Source: Pleurostoma richardsiae (Eukaryota; Ascomycota; Sordariomycetes; Calosphaeriales; Pleurostomataceae). Taken from it: a stretch of DNA of 64,000 nt. A program made the translations under genes and the position numbers. Where the stretch lies: contig JANBVO010000020.1 of the NCBI GenBank assembly GCA_030052745.1, positions 124,001 to 188,000 of the forward strand, read 5' to 3'. Shown here one piece after another: positions 21,690-31,511 of the stretch (positions are counted from its first letter, which is position 1; each line of letters begins with the position of its first letter). The notes under the pieces were generated by a model that made no database searches, was not told the origin of the DNA, and saw only the letters and a program-made list of their open reading frames with translations.

Positions 21690-22667
21690 TTAAAAGATCT
21701 TGCTTAGAACCCTCTCCACCTGCCCAGACTGGTCCGCCTTATCCTTCTTCGCCAGGGGTATCTGCTTAAACTTCCTATTCCGCTCATGCTCCCGGGGCGC
21801 CTTCCCGCCTTCCCCATCACCATCGCCGTCACCATCAGATGTTGTCTTCCTCTTAGCCGCCTTCTTCGCCTGCATGCCCTCCAACATCTTGGCCTTCTCC
21901 ACGTTTCGTACGAACTCTCTGTTCTCCTTAGTTGTCTTACTGATCTCAGCGCGCAGCCGGCTGGCCCGCTCTGCGTTCTCCGCCGCGATCTGCTCCGTCA
22001 GGTGGTGCCACTTGAAGCCCTTGAGGTACAGCAGCGTCCAGATGTCGTCCCGGTAGTACGAGCCCTTCTTGCCGCCGATGGTGCGCGCGTTGAGCAGATC
22101 GCACGCCCGCTTAGCATCCTTCTTACTCACAAACTCGACCCAGCCTTCCGTGAACATGTGTTTCTTGTTGCCGCCGGCTTTGAGACGGCGCGCGCGGGCA
22201 GCGGGGTCTTCGGGGGTCAGAAAGGTCCGGTTGATCTTGCCGTACGGCTCGAGGAGGGACCGCAACTTCTGGGGCTTCATGAAAGGCGGGATTCGTGAGA
22301 GGTAGACGACGCCGGACTTCCTGATGGCTTCTTCCGTCTGGACCAGGTTCTTCTTCGATAGCGGCTTGGAGACTTTCGAACTTTTGCTCTTCTCTTCTGT
22401 GCTTTCTCTGCTCTGCTCCCTGCTGGCCTCTCGCATTGCAGCGTCCTCCTCCAGCTGCTCGTCTACGTGAGCCCCTCCATCGTCCACCTCGGGCTCTTCC
22501 CCGTTGGATATGGCGTCTTCATCATCGCTCTCCTCATGGTCAACTTTCCGCCGCTTGGAGCTGCGGCCTCCCTTCTGCAGTTCGTCGGCCTCCGAGTCGT
22601 AGCCCTGGCCGACATCGTCATCGCTCTCGTCCACGTCAAGGAACTCGTTCCTCTTCTCGGGGGCCAT
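21690..22667 (-). CDS. ESF2: pre-rRNA processing factor ESF2/ABT1
   Basis: Nucleolar factor of the small-subunit processome, needed for early 18S rRNA cleavages; it contacts the helicase Dbp8 in yeast. Single exon of 325 residues from ATG 22667. The N-terminal third is acidic and Ser-rich (DVDESDDDVGQGYDSEADEL) with basic nuclear signals. The RRM-like core starts at GVVYLSRIPPFMKPQKLRSL and includes GWVEFVSKKDAKRACDLLN. The C-terminal signature LLYLKGFKWHHLTEQIAAE is typical of the family, followed by a basic helical tail. It is divergent from the aldehyde dehydrogenase gene with about 400 bases between them. Confidence 0.95.
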   Translation of the reverse strand: MAPEKRNEFLDVDESDDDVGQGYDSEADELQKGGRSSKRRKVDHEESDDEDAISNGEEPEVDDGGAHVDEQLEEDAAMREASREQSRESTEEKSKSSKVSKPLSKKNLVQTEEAIRKSGVVYLSRIPPFMKPQKLRSLLEPYGKINRTFLTPEDPAARARRLKAGGNKKHMFTEGWVEFVSKKDAKRACDLLNARTIGGKKGSYYRDDIWTLLYLKGFKWHHLTEQIAAENAERASRLRAEISKTTKENREFVRNVEKAKMLEGMQAKKAAKRKTTSDGDGDGDGEGGKAPREHERNRKFKQIPLAKKDKADQSGQVERVLSKIF

Positions 22668-23069
22668 ATTCGAGACCGTCCGTATGTAGAATGTACACGA
22701 TGCGGAGTGGACTTAGGCGTCTTGAGAGCAGTCGAGTCGGTATCGCGTAGTGTCAGCAAGACCTTCCTCTCCGTTACCAAACTTTCGATAGATGGAAAAA
22801 TTCTAGTGGGGCTGCCAGCCTCCTATTTGTCGGCATTCACATCTCTCCAGATCCTTATCTTATCAGCACCGACGTCAGTGGGGCATGAGTCGTTCTCATC
22901 ATTCCATGGTGGGGGGATAGGAGGGCCAGAGGGGCAGAGGGGTTGTCCTTCAAGTCACGGAGTCACATCCAGAAGTCGTTATCTTCACCTCCTTCTCCTG
23001 TTCTTCGCAGACTGACACAGGCTTCTTTGCACGCGAGTCCTCCGATCACCCGTCATACTGCACCTCAAG
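22668..23069. promoter_or_regulatory. shared divergent promoter of ESF2 and aldehyde dehydrogenase
   Basis: This is about 400 bases between head-to-head genes. Pyrimidine-rich stretches lie just upstream of the dehydrogenase start. No RNA gene is seen. Confidence 0.45.
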
Positions 23070-24595
23070 ATGGCTACCGAAGTCATAACCACCATCTCCC
23101 CCAACACAAACGAGCCCATCATCTCGCGCAATGGCATCTCTCCCCAGGAGCTCGAGCTGCTCCCTAAGACCGCCACAGAAGCGTTTCAGCACTGGAAGAC
23201 GACGTCTCTGGCCGACCGACAGATTATCGTCAAGAAGGCTCTGAAATGGCTCGCTGACCACCAAGACGACCTGGCCCTGGAGCTCACTACGCAGATGGGA
23301 CGGCCCATAGCCTACACGGGCAAGGAGATCGCGACAGCTATCAAGCGCGCAGAGTTCCTCCTGAAGGTCAGCGAGGAGACGCTCAAGGATACAGACGGAG
23401 AGCCCGAGAAGGGCTTCAAGCGCTTCATCCGCAAGGTGCCCGTCGGGCCTGTCCTCATCATCTTCGCTTGGAACGTACGCCTTGCCCGCCACCCCGCAGA
23501 ATCTCGAGAGACGCAACCTAACGTAGTGCGACACAGTATCCCTACCTCATCCTTGTCAACGCTCTGATCCCGGCGCTTCTGTCTGGTAACACTGTCATCC
23601 TCAAGCCGTCTCCCCAGACGCCAACCATCGTCGAGCGCATGTCCGAGGCCTTCGCCGATGCCGGACTTCCCTCGGGCGTGCTGCAGTACTTCCACAGCGG
23701 ATCTCCCACCACGATCGAGGCCATCGTGCGCAACCCATTGATAGCCAATATCTGCTTCACTGGTTCCGTCGCCGGTGGCTTGGCGGTGCAGAAGGCTGCC
23801 TCGGATCGCATCGTCAACGTGGGACTGGAGCTCGGTGGCAAGGACCCAGCCTATGTCCGTGGCGACGTCGACATCCCGTGGGCTGCGGAAGAGATTGTTG
23901 ACGGTTCAGTCTTCAACTCTGGCCAGAGCTGTTGTGCGATTGAGAGGGTTTACGTGGATGAGAAGATACACGACCAGTTTGTCCAGGCAGTCAAGGAGGT
24001 CCTGAAGGGATACAAGCTGGGCGACCCATTTGACAAGAGCACGCACCTCGGCCCGGTGGTTTCGAAGCGCTCCAAAGAGACCATCGAGGCTCATATCAAA
24101 GACGCGTTGGACAAGGGAGCCAAGGACGCGACGCCCGAGAATGAGTCTTTCAGCAACCCTCCGCCGAAGGGCAACTTTGTCAAGCCGACGCTGTTGATCA
24201 ATGTCAACCACGACATGGCTGTTATGAAGGATGAAACGTTCGGCCCTGTCATTGCCGTCATGAAGGTCAAGAGTGATGAGGAGGCGGTCAAGCTCATGAA
24301 CGACAGCGAGTTCGGACTGACGGCCAGCATCTGGACCAAAGACGTCGACAGAGGCTACGCCCTGTGTGACGACGTCGAGGCCGGCACCGTATTCGTCAAT
24401 AGATGCGATTTCCCGAGCCCTGTAAGTTCTACGTCACCGTCGGGTGTCGATTGCCCTTTTATTGCTGACTTCATTTCCCAGGACCTTGCTTGGACAGGCT
24501 GGAAGAACTCCGGAAAGGGAGTCACGCTGAGCAAATTTGGTTTCGATCAGTTTGTGAAATTGAAGAGCTATCACATCAAAGACTATCCCAAATAG
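23070..24595 (+). CDS. NAD(P)-dependent aldehyde dehydrogenase
   Basis: Oxidises an aldehyde to the acid. Exons 23070-23474, 23537-24421 and 24482-24595 give 467 residues, the usual length. The first splice restores IIFAWNYPYLILVNALIPAL, the second joins CDFPSP to DLAWTGWKNSGKG. The active site is complete: the general-base Glu in GLELGGKDP (near residue 233) and the catalytic Cys in FNSGQSCCAIER (near 267). ETFGPVIAVM and GLTASIWTKD are also family motifs. There is no leader sequence, so it is probably cytosolic. The substrate class cannot be fixed by eye; it is closest in feel to the broad fungal ALDH group that includes succinate-semialdehyde-like enzymes. Confidence 0.95.
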
Positions 24596-25575
24596 CGGGC
24601 TGCCGATTGCTTATGGGACAGTGGGATTGCCAAAGAGGGAGGTGGACAGGTGGTAGCGCCGGCGTCGCCAGCGCTGTGGGAAGCAAGGGGGTGAGGGCGC
24701 CCCGTGAGACGGGCGAACCGCAATCGAAGAGGTCGAAATTTTGTTCGAAAGACATCCACGTTTCTCACCACGACTGCCGTCTTCCACGTGTCTCTGAGTA
24801 ATTGAATGAAGAAAGCATAGCCTGTTTCGTCTGCCGTCTCACCGCGTCTCTCTGCCAGCAGACTCGCATTCCAGCCACGCACCCGCCTTGCCCTCTTCGT
24901 CTGCTTCGTCTCCCCAGAAGCAGCGCTGCATTCCAGCAGCAGGCACTTCTCCACCGATTCGACGCACCGGACGAGCTCCCACAGGCTGCGATTGACACTC
25001 GCTGCCTGGTGTCGAGCAGCCCGTCGTCGCAGGGACGGCCGAGCAGCGGGCCCGTCTCCCTTTTGGCCCGCCCGTGCTATTGTCTGCGCGCCAGCAGCAC
25101 TTGGCCACTGCCCGGCCCCTCGATCAAATGTGTGTCAGCCTCCTCCTTCTTTGTCCCCCAGCCAATGCAAGACAGGCGTTGCCGGAGAAGGGCGGGAGGG
25201 TCTCAATCTTTGGCAATTCCAGCACGCCTGCGTAGATAAAGAGAGCGGATGCCCTCGTCCTCCTGCCGGAACGCCTCCTCTCAGGCGAGACCATCGCGAA
25301 AGACTACTTCTGTTAAACCACAACGTTCAAAATCATACACTCCTTTGTCTGTCGACTACTGTCCACTCCTTCATTCATATTCTCGTCCATCTTTTAGACG
25401 CTGCATCCCAAAAAAGAATTGTCTCTCCATTTTTGTTTCTTAGTCATTCTCTCTCTTATACCCTCGTCTCACCTGCTTCGAAAACCAAGCGATAGACCAC
25501 AACAGCCGCAGTGCCTCCTCATTATTCATACCCTCAGAAAACTTTCTGTCTTTCGATTTCGTCCATCCAGCAAAA
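24596..25575. other. intergenic region with long pyrimidine-rich 5' leader
   Basis: This is about 980 bases. The last 300 are rich in C and T with short CTCTC/TTCTT runs, typical of a long fungal 5' UTR for the small gene that follows. Overlapping open frames here have low-complexity Ser/Arg/Pro composition and are not called genes. Confidence 0.4.
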
Positions 25576-26055
25576 ATGTGTCTTGGCAACGTCAGAAGCC
25601 ACTGCCTCTTCGTGGCCGATCTTCTTCGCCGGAGGAAGGAGAAGAAGCGGGTTCTCGAGATTGTATGTCGACGTCCTCAGCAACCCTCTTACGTTGTTTC
25701 TCATAGACTAACAACTATACAGTCTGCCCCCTTCAACTTCCAGAAGGTCGACCTCAACCTACCAGGCATCAGCGACGACGAGTAAGTCCAAGTCCTGTCG
25801 ACAGTCTACTTCGCCCACTGTTTGATGATACTGGTTTGCTGACCAGGTGCTGGCAGGATCTCCGTGCTCCGCGAGAAGGCCATAGCAAGCCGCATCGGCA
25901 TCGCCGTCGCAGTGGAGGCGCCACGGACCCGGTCGCGCACCCCCCGCGGGAGGCGGGCTGCCACGCCATCATCCGTCCGGACACGGACCCCGCCTCCGCG
26001 GCAAGTCCGGTCGCCGGACTCGCCTCTTTATGACGAGTCAGTCCTGGCCTTTTAA
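25576..26055 (+). CDS. small CRIB-like protein
   Basis: Exons 25576-25662, 25723-25781 and 25857-26055 (donors GTATGT and GTAAGT) join in frame to give 114 residues. The start MCLGNVRSHCLFVADLLRRR leads into a basic stretch KEKKRVLE. The first splice then creates ISAPFNFQKVDLNLPG. This matches the front half of the CRIB consensus (I-S-x-P-x-x-F) used by Cdc42/Rac effectors, but lacks the usual H-x-x-H-V-G part. After DDEISVLREKAIAS there is an Arg/Ser/Thr/Pro-rich tail ending in SPLYDESVLAF. A role as a small Rho-GTPase effector or a related fungal-specific protein is possible but unproven. The motif appears only after splicing, so it is easily missed. Confidence 0.7.
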
Positions 26056-26518
26056 GTGTGCCGCCGTATATGGTGGTTACGGGCCCGGGAGGCTGAGGAT
26101 GCAGCCGCCACAGGCTTGACCTTGTCGACAGAGGCATGTAAGAGGATAGGACTTGCCCGTCCGCTGGATCGGAGGGCTATACTGAAACACGGAAGATACC
26201 TGGAAGAAGAGTGAAGCGGGAATGAAGGGTCTAGCTCACTTGAAAGAAATAATACCCCGAAAATACAACCATCAGAATGGTCAGAGGGGAGCGGCAGATG
26301 CGGGCCATCTGCAGGCTCCCCCAGACTTCCAGAACACTAAAACACCTAGATCACAACTCACAGATAGCTCTCTTTGCGTCCAACCTTTTCTAAAACAAGG
26401 CGAAACTGAAACAGCAATATCAATCAAAGCCTTTTTGCTTTTTTCGACACTTCGCAGCCTCTTTTTTCCAGACACATCCACCCAGCGAGTGACCAATATC
26501 CCGAGCGACAGGGGGCTT
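26056..26518. other. intergenic region between convergent genes
   Basis: This is about 460 bases between the 3' ends of the CRIB-like gene and ERG8. Only terminator sequences are expected; nothing specific is visible. Confidence 0.35.
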
Positions 26519-28122
26519 TTACCTCAGCCATCCGTCGTAAATATCCAGCTCTTCCCTCCTCGCACCCTCCTCCTCCCCCCTGACCGGCAACAGCCTCACC
26601 CTCCCGCCTTTCTCTTTGCTCCACCCCTCCAGGAACCTCTCCACCCTCCCCGCCGTCTCCTCGTCGTCTTTCACTAGCAGCGCCAGCGCATCGTAGCCCC
26701 CCGCTCCCGGCACCACCCCGCCGTACACGCCCTCCACCCTCCCGAGCGCATCCAGCAGCTCCATCTGGCTCGGCGGCTCGATCGGCACGCCGCTCGCCTC
26801 CCCCATCCGCCTCACCAGCTCTCGCACCCCGGCCACCGCCCCCGGCAGGTCCTCGACCCTCCCCTCCCTCAGCGCCGCCGCCAGCCCCTCGTTCCGCGCC
26901 TGCAGCGCGTCCCACAGCGCCCGCGACCCCTCCGGGTCCGCCGCCCGCCACGCCAGCACCTGCTTGACCATCCCGACGGTCTGCGACCCGCAGTCGACGT
27001 CGCACATGCGCAGCGCCACCCCCCCGGGGAGCGCGACGCCGTCCTTGGCGGCGCGGGCGTCCCACTCTGCGGCGGCGAGCGCCTCGACGGCGGCGCCGAA
27101 CCCGGGCGCGCCGGGCTCGGGCGCGCCGGACAGCCGGGAGGGCGAGAACCGCGTGTACAGGCAGGAGCCGTAGACGGCGGCGGCGACGTCGAAGCCGGAG
27201 CCGACCTTGCCCTGGGCGGCGCAGTGGGCGGCCTGGGCGAGGTTGTGCAGGGTGCGGCGGCCGGCCGGGGTGGACAGGTCGAAAGAGGAAGAAGGGAGGT
27301 AGTGCGAGAGGACTGCGGCGGTCATGGAGGTGACGAGGGCGGCGGAGGAGCCGAGGCCGGTCTTGTTGGCGCCCTTGAGAGTGGTGTGGAAGCGGGCGAA
27401 GCGGCTCTTGGGGTTAGCGGTGGTGGTGGTGGAGGAGGAGGAGGGCTGGGAGTAGTAGTCGTTGTCGGCGAGGATGGTGAGGCGGGCGGACTTCATGCTG
27501 TGGGAGGGCTGCTGGTGGGCGATGCGGGAGACGTAGGTCAGGGCATAGCTGAGGGTCGTCTCGACGAAGGGGTTGGCGCTTGGGGCCGGGCCGCTGAATG
27601 TGTCCGTAAGTAGGCGGCAGGAAAGAGGGAGTCGCCGAAGGGAACAATGCGTGAGGTTGGCCAGATATATGGGGAGGGACAGGAATGTTACAGGTTGAAT
27701 AACTTATGTTTGACATACAATGAGAGGGCGTTCATGATGACAACTTGGACTCGCTTGAAGTCACTGATACTTCATGCATGAGAGATTCACAATAGCGACA
27801 AGCATTGACATAAGGATATGAGGAGATATGAAGCAGCATGAGATACAACTTACACATAGAGCTGTGTGACCTTGATGCCGCCGTCCTCGTCGCAGAGGTG
27901 GTAGCCATAGCGCCACTGGGCGTCGAGGAACTGCGGGCTCTCGACGACGATCTCAGTCAGCTGGACGCCCGGGATGGTCTGGATCCCCTGGGCGACGACG
28001 TTGATGCGGGCGCTCAGGCCGAAGACGAGGCCGGTGTAGGCCCGGTCCAGGACCAGGTACCCACCCGCCAGCAGGACCTTGCCCGGCGCCGAGACGGCGG
28101 TCGTTGGGCGGGTGACCGGCAT
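26519..28122 (-). CDS. ERG8: phosphomevalonate kinase
   Basis: Converts mevalonate-5-phosphate to the diphosphate in the sterol/isoprenoid pathway, in the cytosol. Exon 1 is 27854-28122 and exon 2 is 26519-27593, separated by a 260-nt intron (GTAAGT donor, TTCAG acceptor), for 447 residues. The GHMP-kinase N terminus SAPGKVLLAGGYLVLDRAYT is clear. The splice joins TQLYV to GPAPSANPFVETTL. The ATP-binding glycine/serine loop TGLGSSAALVTSMTAAV and the C-terminal GGVVPGAGGYDALALLV are intact. The second exon is extremely GC-rich and codes for many Ala, Gly and Arg. The intron is three to five times longer than most in this window. Confidence 0.95.
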
Positions 28123-29432
28123 TCTTGCTTTAGACGCGAGCGGAGCGGCGGGACGATACCGAAGAGGCCCGGAAAAGGTGGAAGGTGTGAGAAATGAGCC
28201 CGCTGGGGACGGCTGAAAGCTGCCGATGAGAGGGGTTATAGAGCGGGAGACACGATAGGCCTCAATGACGTCGTGGCGACGATTTCTCCAACGCTGACTA
28301 CACCGTTGTGAAGATTTGGAGTCTCAACCCCTTTCTTTGATGATCGTCAGGCACTGGCCGGCGAGCTGGGAGAAAAGGCTTCACCCAAGACGCGGGGTCG
28401 ACGAGATGTGGGGCGGTCCCGGAGCATGCCGTCCGCTGTCCGGCATCTGGTACGGCTGTGTATCTCAAGAGCAAGACCCATGATGAGACGCCTGAAAGAC
28501 AAAAGCCATTGCAGCATCTTCCGGACCTAATATACCTGGAAAGGCAGCGTTGTCATCGAATGGGCAGGAGATGTGATGTCAAACGATAGGAATGAAGGGT
28601 TGGAGTTTGTCAAGCGCGATGCCCGGGACCTGGTCAGTTCCGCTGCTTGCCTTGGACCCCTGTATGATTGAGCAATTGCAAACCCTTGGTGAGCAATCGT
28701 GACCAGTCTGCAGGAGCAAAGTATCATCATCCGTTGCACGTCTCCATCACCAGAACTTAATGGCCAGAGCCCTGCGTGAGTGCTAAGATAGAGACCGTTG
28801 AGACGAGACTTCTCCTCTCCTAGACATGTCATGACATATCATTGGTCATAGGGAGACGTGCAGTGTCCGTCCTGTCGGTTCTTAGAATGACGAGGACAGA
28901 CAGTAGAAGTTTTGGCTCGGGCACAAGCACACAGCCACAGACCGAAATGAGGGTGAGAGAGCCGCCGCGGGTCCGTTCGGTCAGGTACGCCCGGTCTTGT
29001 TCGGAGGTAGGCGTAAACCCCGTTCGGGGTCGGGACAATTTGATGTGCGGCCGACCCGGGCATTTCTGACGCCCGCCCGATACCAGCCGGTACCCCGAGT
29101 TGTCTAATTCCCAGCTTCCCCTTCCGGAGCGGCGCATTTTCGTTATGACTTCAGTGTCAAGGAGCCAGGGTCAAGCTTATGCGGATAAGCTTCGAGCTCC
29201 GTTAGTGCAGCACTCATGCCAATGTTGCGTTTGGGCATTTCCCAGAGGAGCCTTTTTTTATCATCGTCAATTTGCGTCCCGCCCACCCGCATCTTCAAAC
29301 GGGCAAGGGTCCATTTTTAGTCTCCTAACGAACATTCCACGGTAGACCCATCATCTCTCAACAGGTGAGTCAAGGAGGGCAATTTCCCTGTTACGACGTC
29401 GCGGCAGCAGTTTCACCTGTGGTCACCGAGGA

Positions 29433-29456
29433 GACAGACAGACAGACAGACAGACA
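29433..29456. repeat. (GACA)6 microsatellite
   Basis: Six perfect tandem copies of GACA, followed by a partial copy, in the large intergenic region. It is probably length-variable between strains. Confidence 0.9.
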
Positions 29457-30482
29457 GCTTCATGAGAATCGTCATCTCACGACAAGCTTGGAGGGGCGAA
29501 GCTGGCAGCTGAACATACCCGTCATTCTACGGAGAGCTTATGCTATCCATGGGTGGAGTACTGTACATTCAAAGGCGAGGCAAGACGAGACGGATGTACC
29601 TTTTGGTACCGTCTGCCACACATGGCTCCCGAACTGCTGGGCCTGGCTTCCGGGTTCTTCCTTGGCCCCACTCATGGCAGCCTTCCAATTGGCCAGGCGA
29701 GCTCCAGGACGCGGGAAGCTCCCCCACATCGATCAGGGATGGCGTTTCTTATTGTTCTCTTCACTCCTCAGGGCTCTTCTCTGCGTCTCTTTCACACACT
29801 CTCTGACACTTCACCATTCACATGCACCCCCCGGCAGCCCCGCACTCTCGGCGCCTCCTTCACCTCAGGCACCCGTGACCGTTTTGCTCTGCCTCGTTTG
29901 TCCGGTTTCTCTTCTTCGCTAGCTGCCCTCAAGGGCTGCTGGCGTCGGTCGGCCGGACACACGCCCACATCCTTCGCCTCCGGCCCATCCGCCTTCTTGT
30001 CGATTTCCCGAGGCGCTGATTCGTCTCTTGCCCGAGAACTCGTCATCCCCACCATCGCTGTTGCAGCCTGGGGGGCTGAAGGAGGCACCAAGGCATCACC
30101 GATGGGTGTAGCTGCTCAGGCAATTGGCGATCTGCGTGCAAGGCATGGGATGAACTGGGATATCTGTCCTCCTCCGGCAGGATGACGCGCAACCCCCCGC
30201 AGCAGCAAGTCCCGTGGGAGATATCGGGGCCGGGACTGAGATCCTGATCCTGATTTCCAGATGTGATTCTCCTCATCTTGAGTGTAGGGTAGATAGAGGA
30301 GGGGTGAGTGACGATCTCGCGTCGTATATACGAGAGCCATACTATTACTATGGTAGGGGCAACTTTGTACACCGTACCTGCCACTCACTCACTGAAAAAA
30401 AACCCGGGAAAAGGGAATACGTTGCAAATTTGCTGTCGAGAGACTCTCGCGTGTTGCCTATAGCTGATACGCGTCGTGCACA

Positions 30483-30494
30483 TACTGTACAGTA
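30483..30494. repeat. 12-bp perfect palindrome TACTGTACAGTA
   Basis: The sequence equals its own reverse complement. Core forms (TGTACAG or ACTGTAC) recur in other intergenic parts of this window, for example near 38693, 38786, 39789, 40072 and 45913. Function unknown. Confidence 0.6.
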
Positions 30495-31511
30495 CCCATA
30501 GCCAGCCAGCAACGCCTTCCTGACCCCTGCGATGAAGCTCAATCTCGCCAACGCGGAGCCAGTGAGGCACAGGGTAATAAAAAATAGAAGCTTCCAGCTT
30601 GAAGCGTCCCCCAGATTTCCGCACCTAGGCGCACTTGCGGTGGTGACAAGTGCCGCTAGCCTCGATTTTGTCGCGCATGCAGTGAGCCATTTGAGTCACT
30701 TTTCCCTGCGCGGCCCCAGTAAATGGTACTTGCAGTACTTCGCGTTGGCCTCCCGCTTGGCCCCGTCCGAGTCCGAGTTTTTTTCATCATGCAAAATCCC
30801 GCCCGCCGCCAGCCCGTCCGCCAGCCCAGCCAGCCAGCCAGAAGCCGAGCCAGGGACGAATAATTACACAGTATTGGCGGCATTGAGGTGACAGTTGACA
30901 AGTCACGGCCTCCCGAATCCCGATCCATTATCAATCTCACCTCCCGCTCTCCCTCCCTCCTCCATCCGGCTCTTTCTGTTCCCTCTTGCATATCCCACAT
31001 GCAGCAGTAGTAATATCGACCGCGCGCTCTTCCTGTCGTACGGTCTCTTCTTCCCTCCTTCTTTCTCCCTTCTCCCTTTTTTCTTGCTTCCGGACCCCCA
31101 ATTCACACCAATTCAACCTTGTTTGGCGCGTTTGTTTGGCGGCTTCACTGTCGTCAAATGAACCTGCAACTGCGCATCCCCCTTTTTTTACTTGTAAGTG
31201 CTGTGCTCTCCATTACCCGGTCCCCCAATCCAACACCTGTGGCACATGTCGCGTATTCCGAGGTCACGAGTGGTCGCGTGCAGACAGCAGAGCTTGATCC
31301 ACGATGAGAGTCGTCACAGCATGTCATGCGGCCGCTAGGCGGAGTGGATTAGCTGCGATTGAACAACTTGGTGGTAGCTGCACTGCTCTGCGGCGAACCT
31401 CGGAATAGCTTCATTTTTTTTCTGACTAGCAACAGCCAAAAGAGTCAGCATCATACTAACCTAAACTCCTCACTCTCACAGTACACCCCCTACCCTCGCG
31501 GCTTCTCCTAA

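Larger units (their letters stand above)
28123..31511. other. 3.4-kb region without a supported gene
   Basis: This is the longest gap in the window. Open frames up to 210 codons exist on both strands but overlap, have low-complexity Ser/Arg/Pro content and no domains or splice logic. A (GACA)6 microsatellite, a CCAG-type run near 30826-30841 and a 12-bp palindrome are present. The last 600 bases are pyrimidine-rich. A possible 5' UTR intron of the PPR gene runs from GTAAGT near 31194 to CTCACAG ending near 31481, with a short upstream ORF (ATG at about 31158) ending before the main start. Confidence 0.45.

Noticed and set aside
29553-30185. 210-codon open frame in the large intergenic gap
   Set aside because: Ser/Arg/Pro-rich, overlaps other frames on both strands, no domain, no leader and no splice context. 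Most likely chance in GC-rich DNA.
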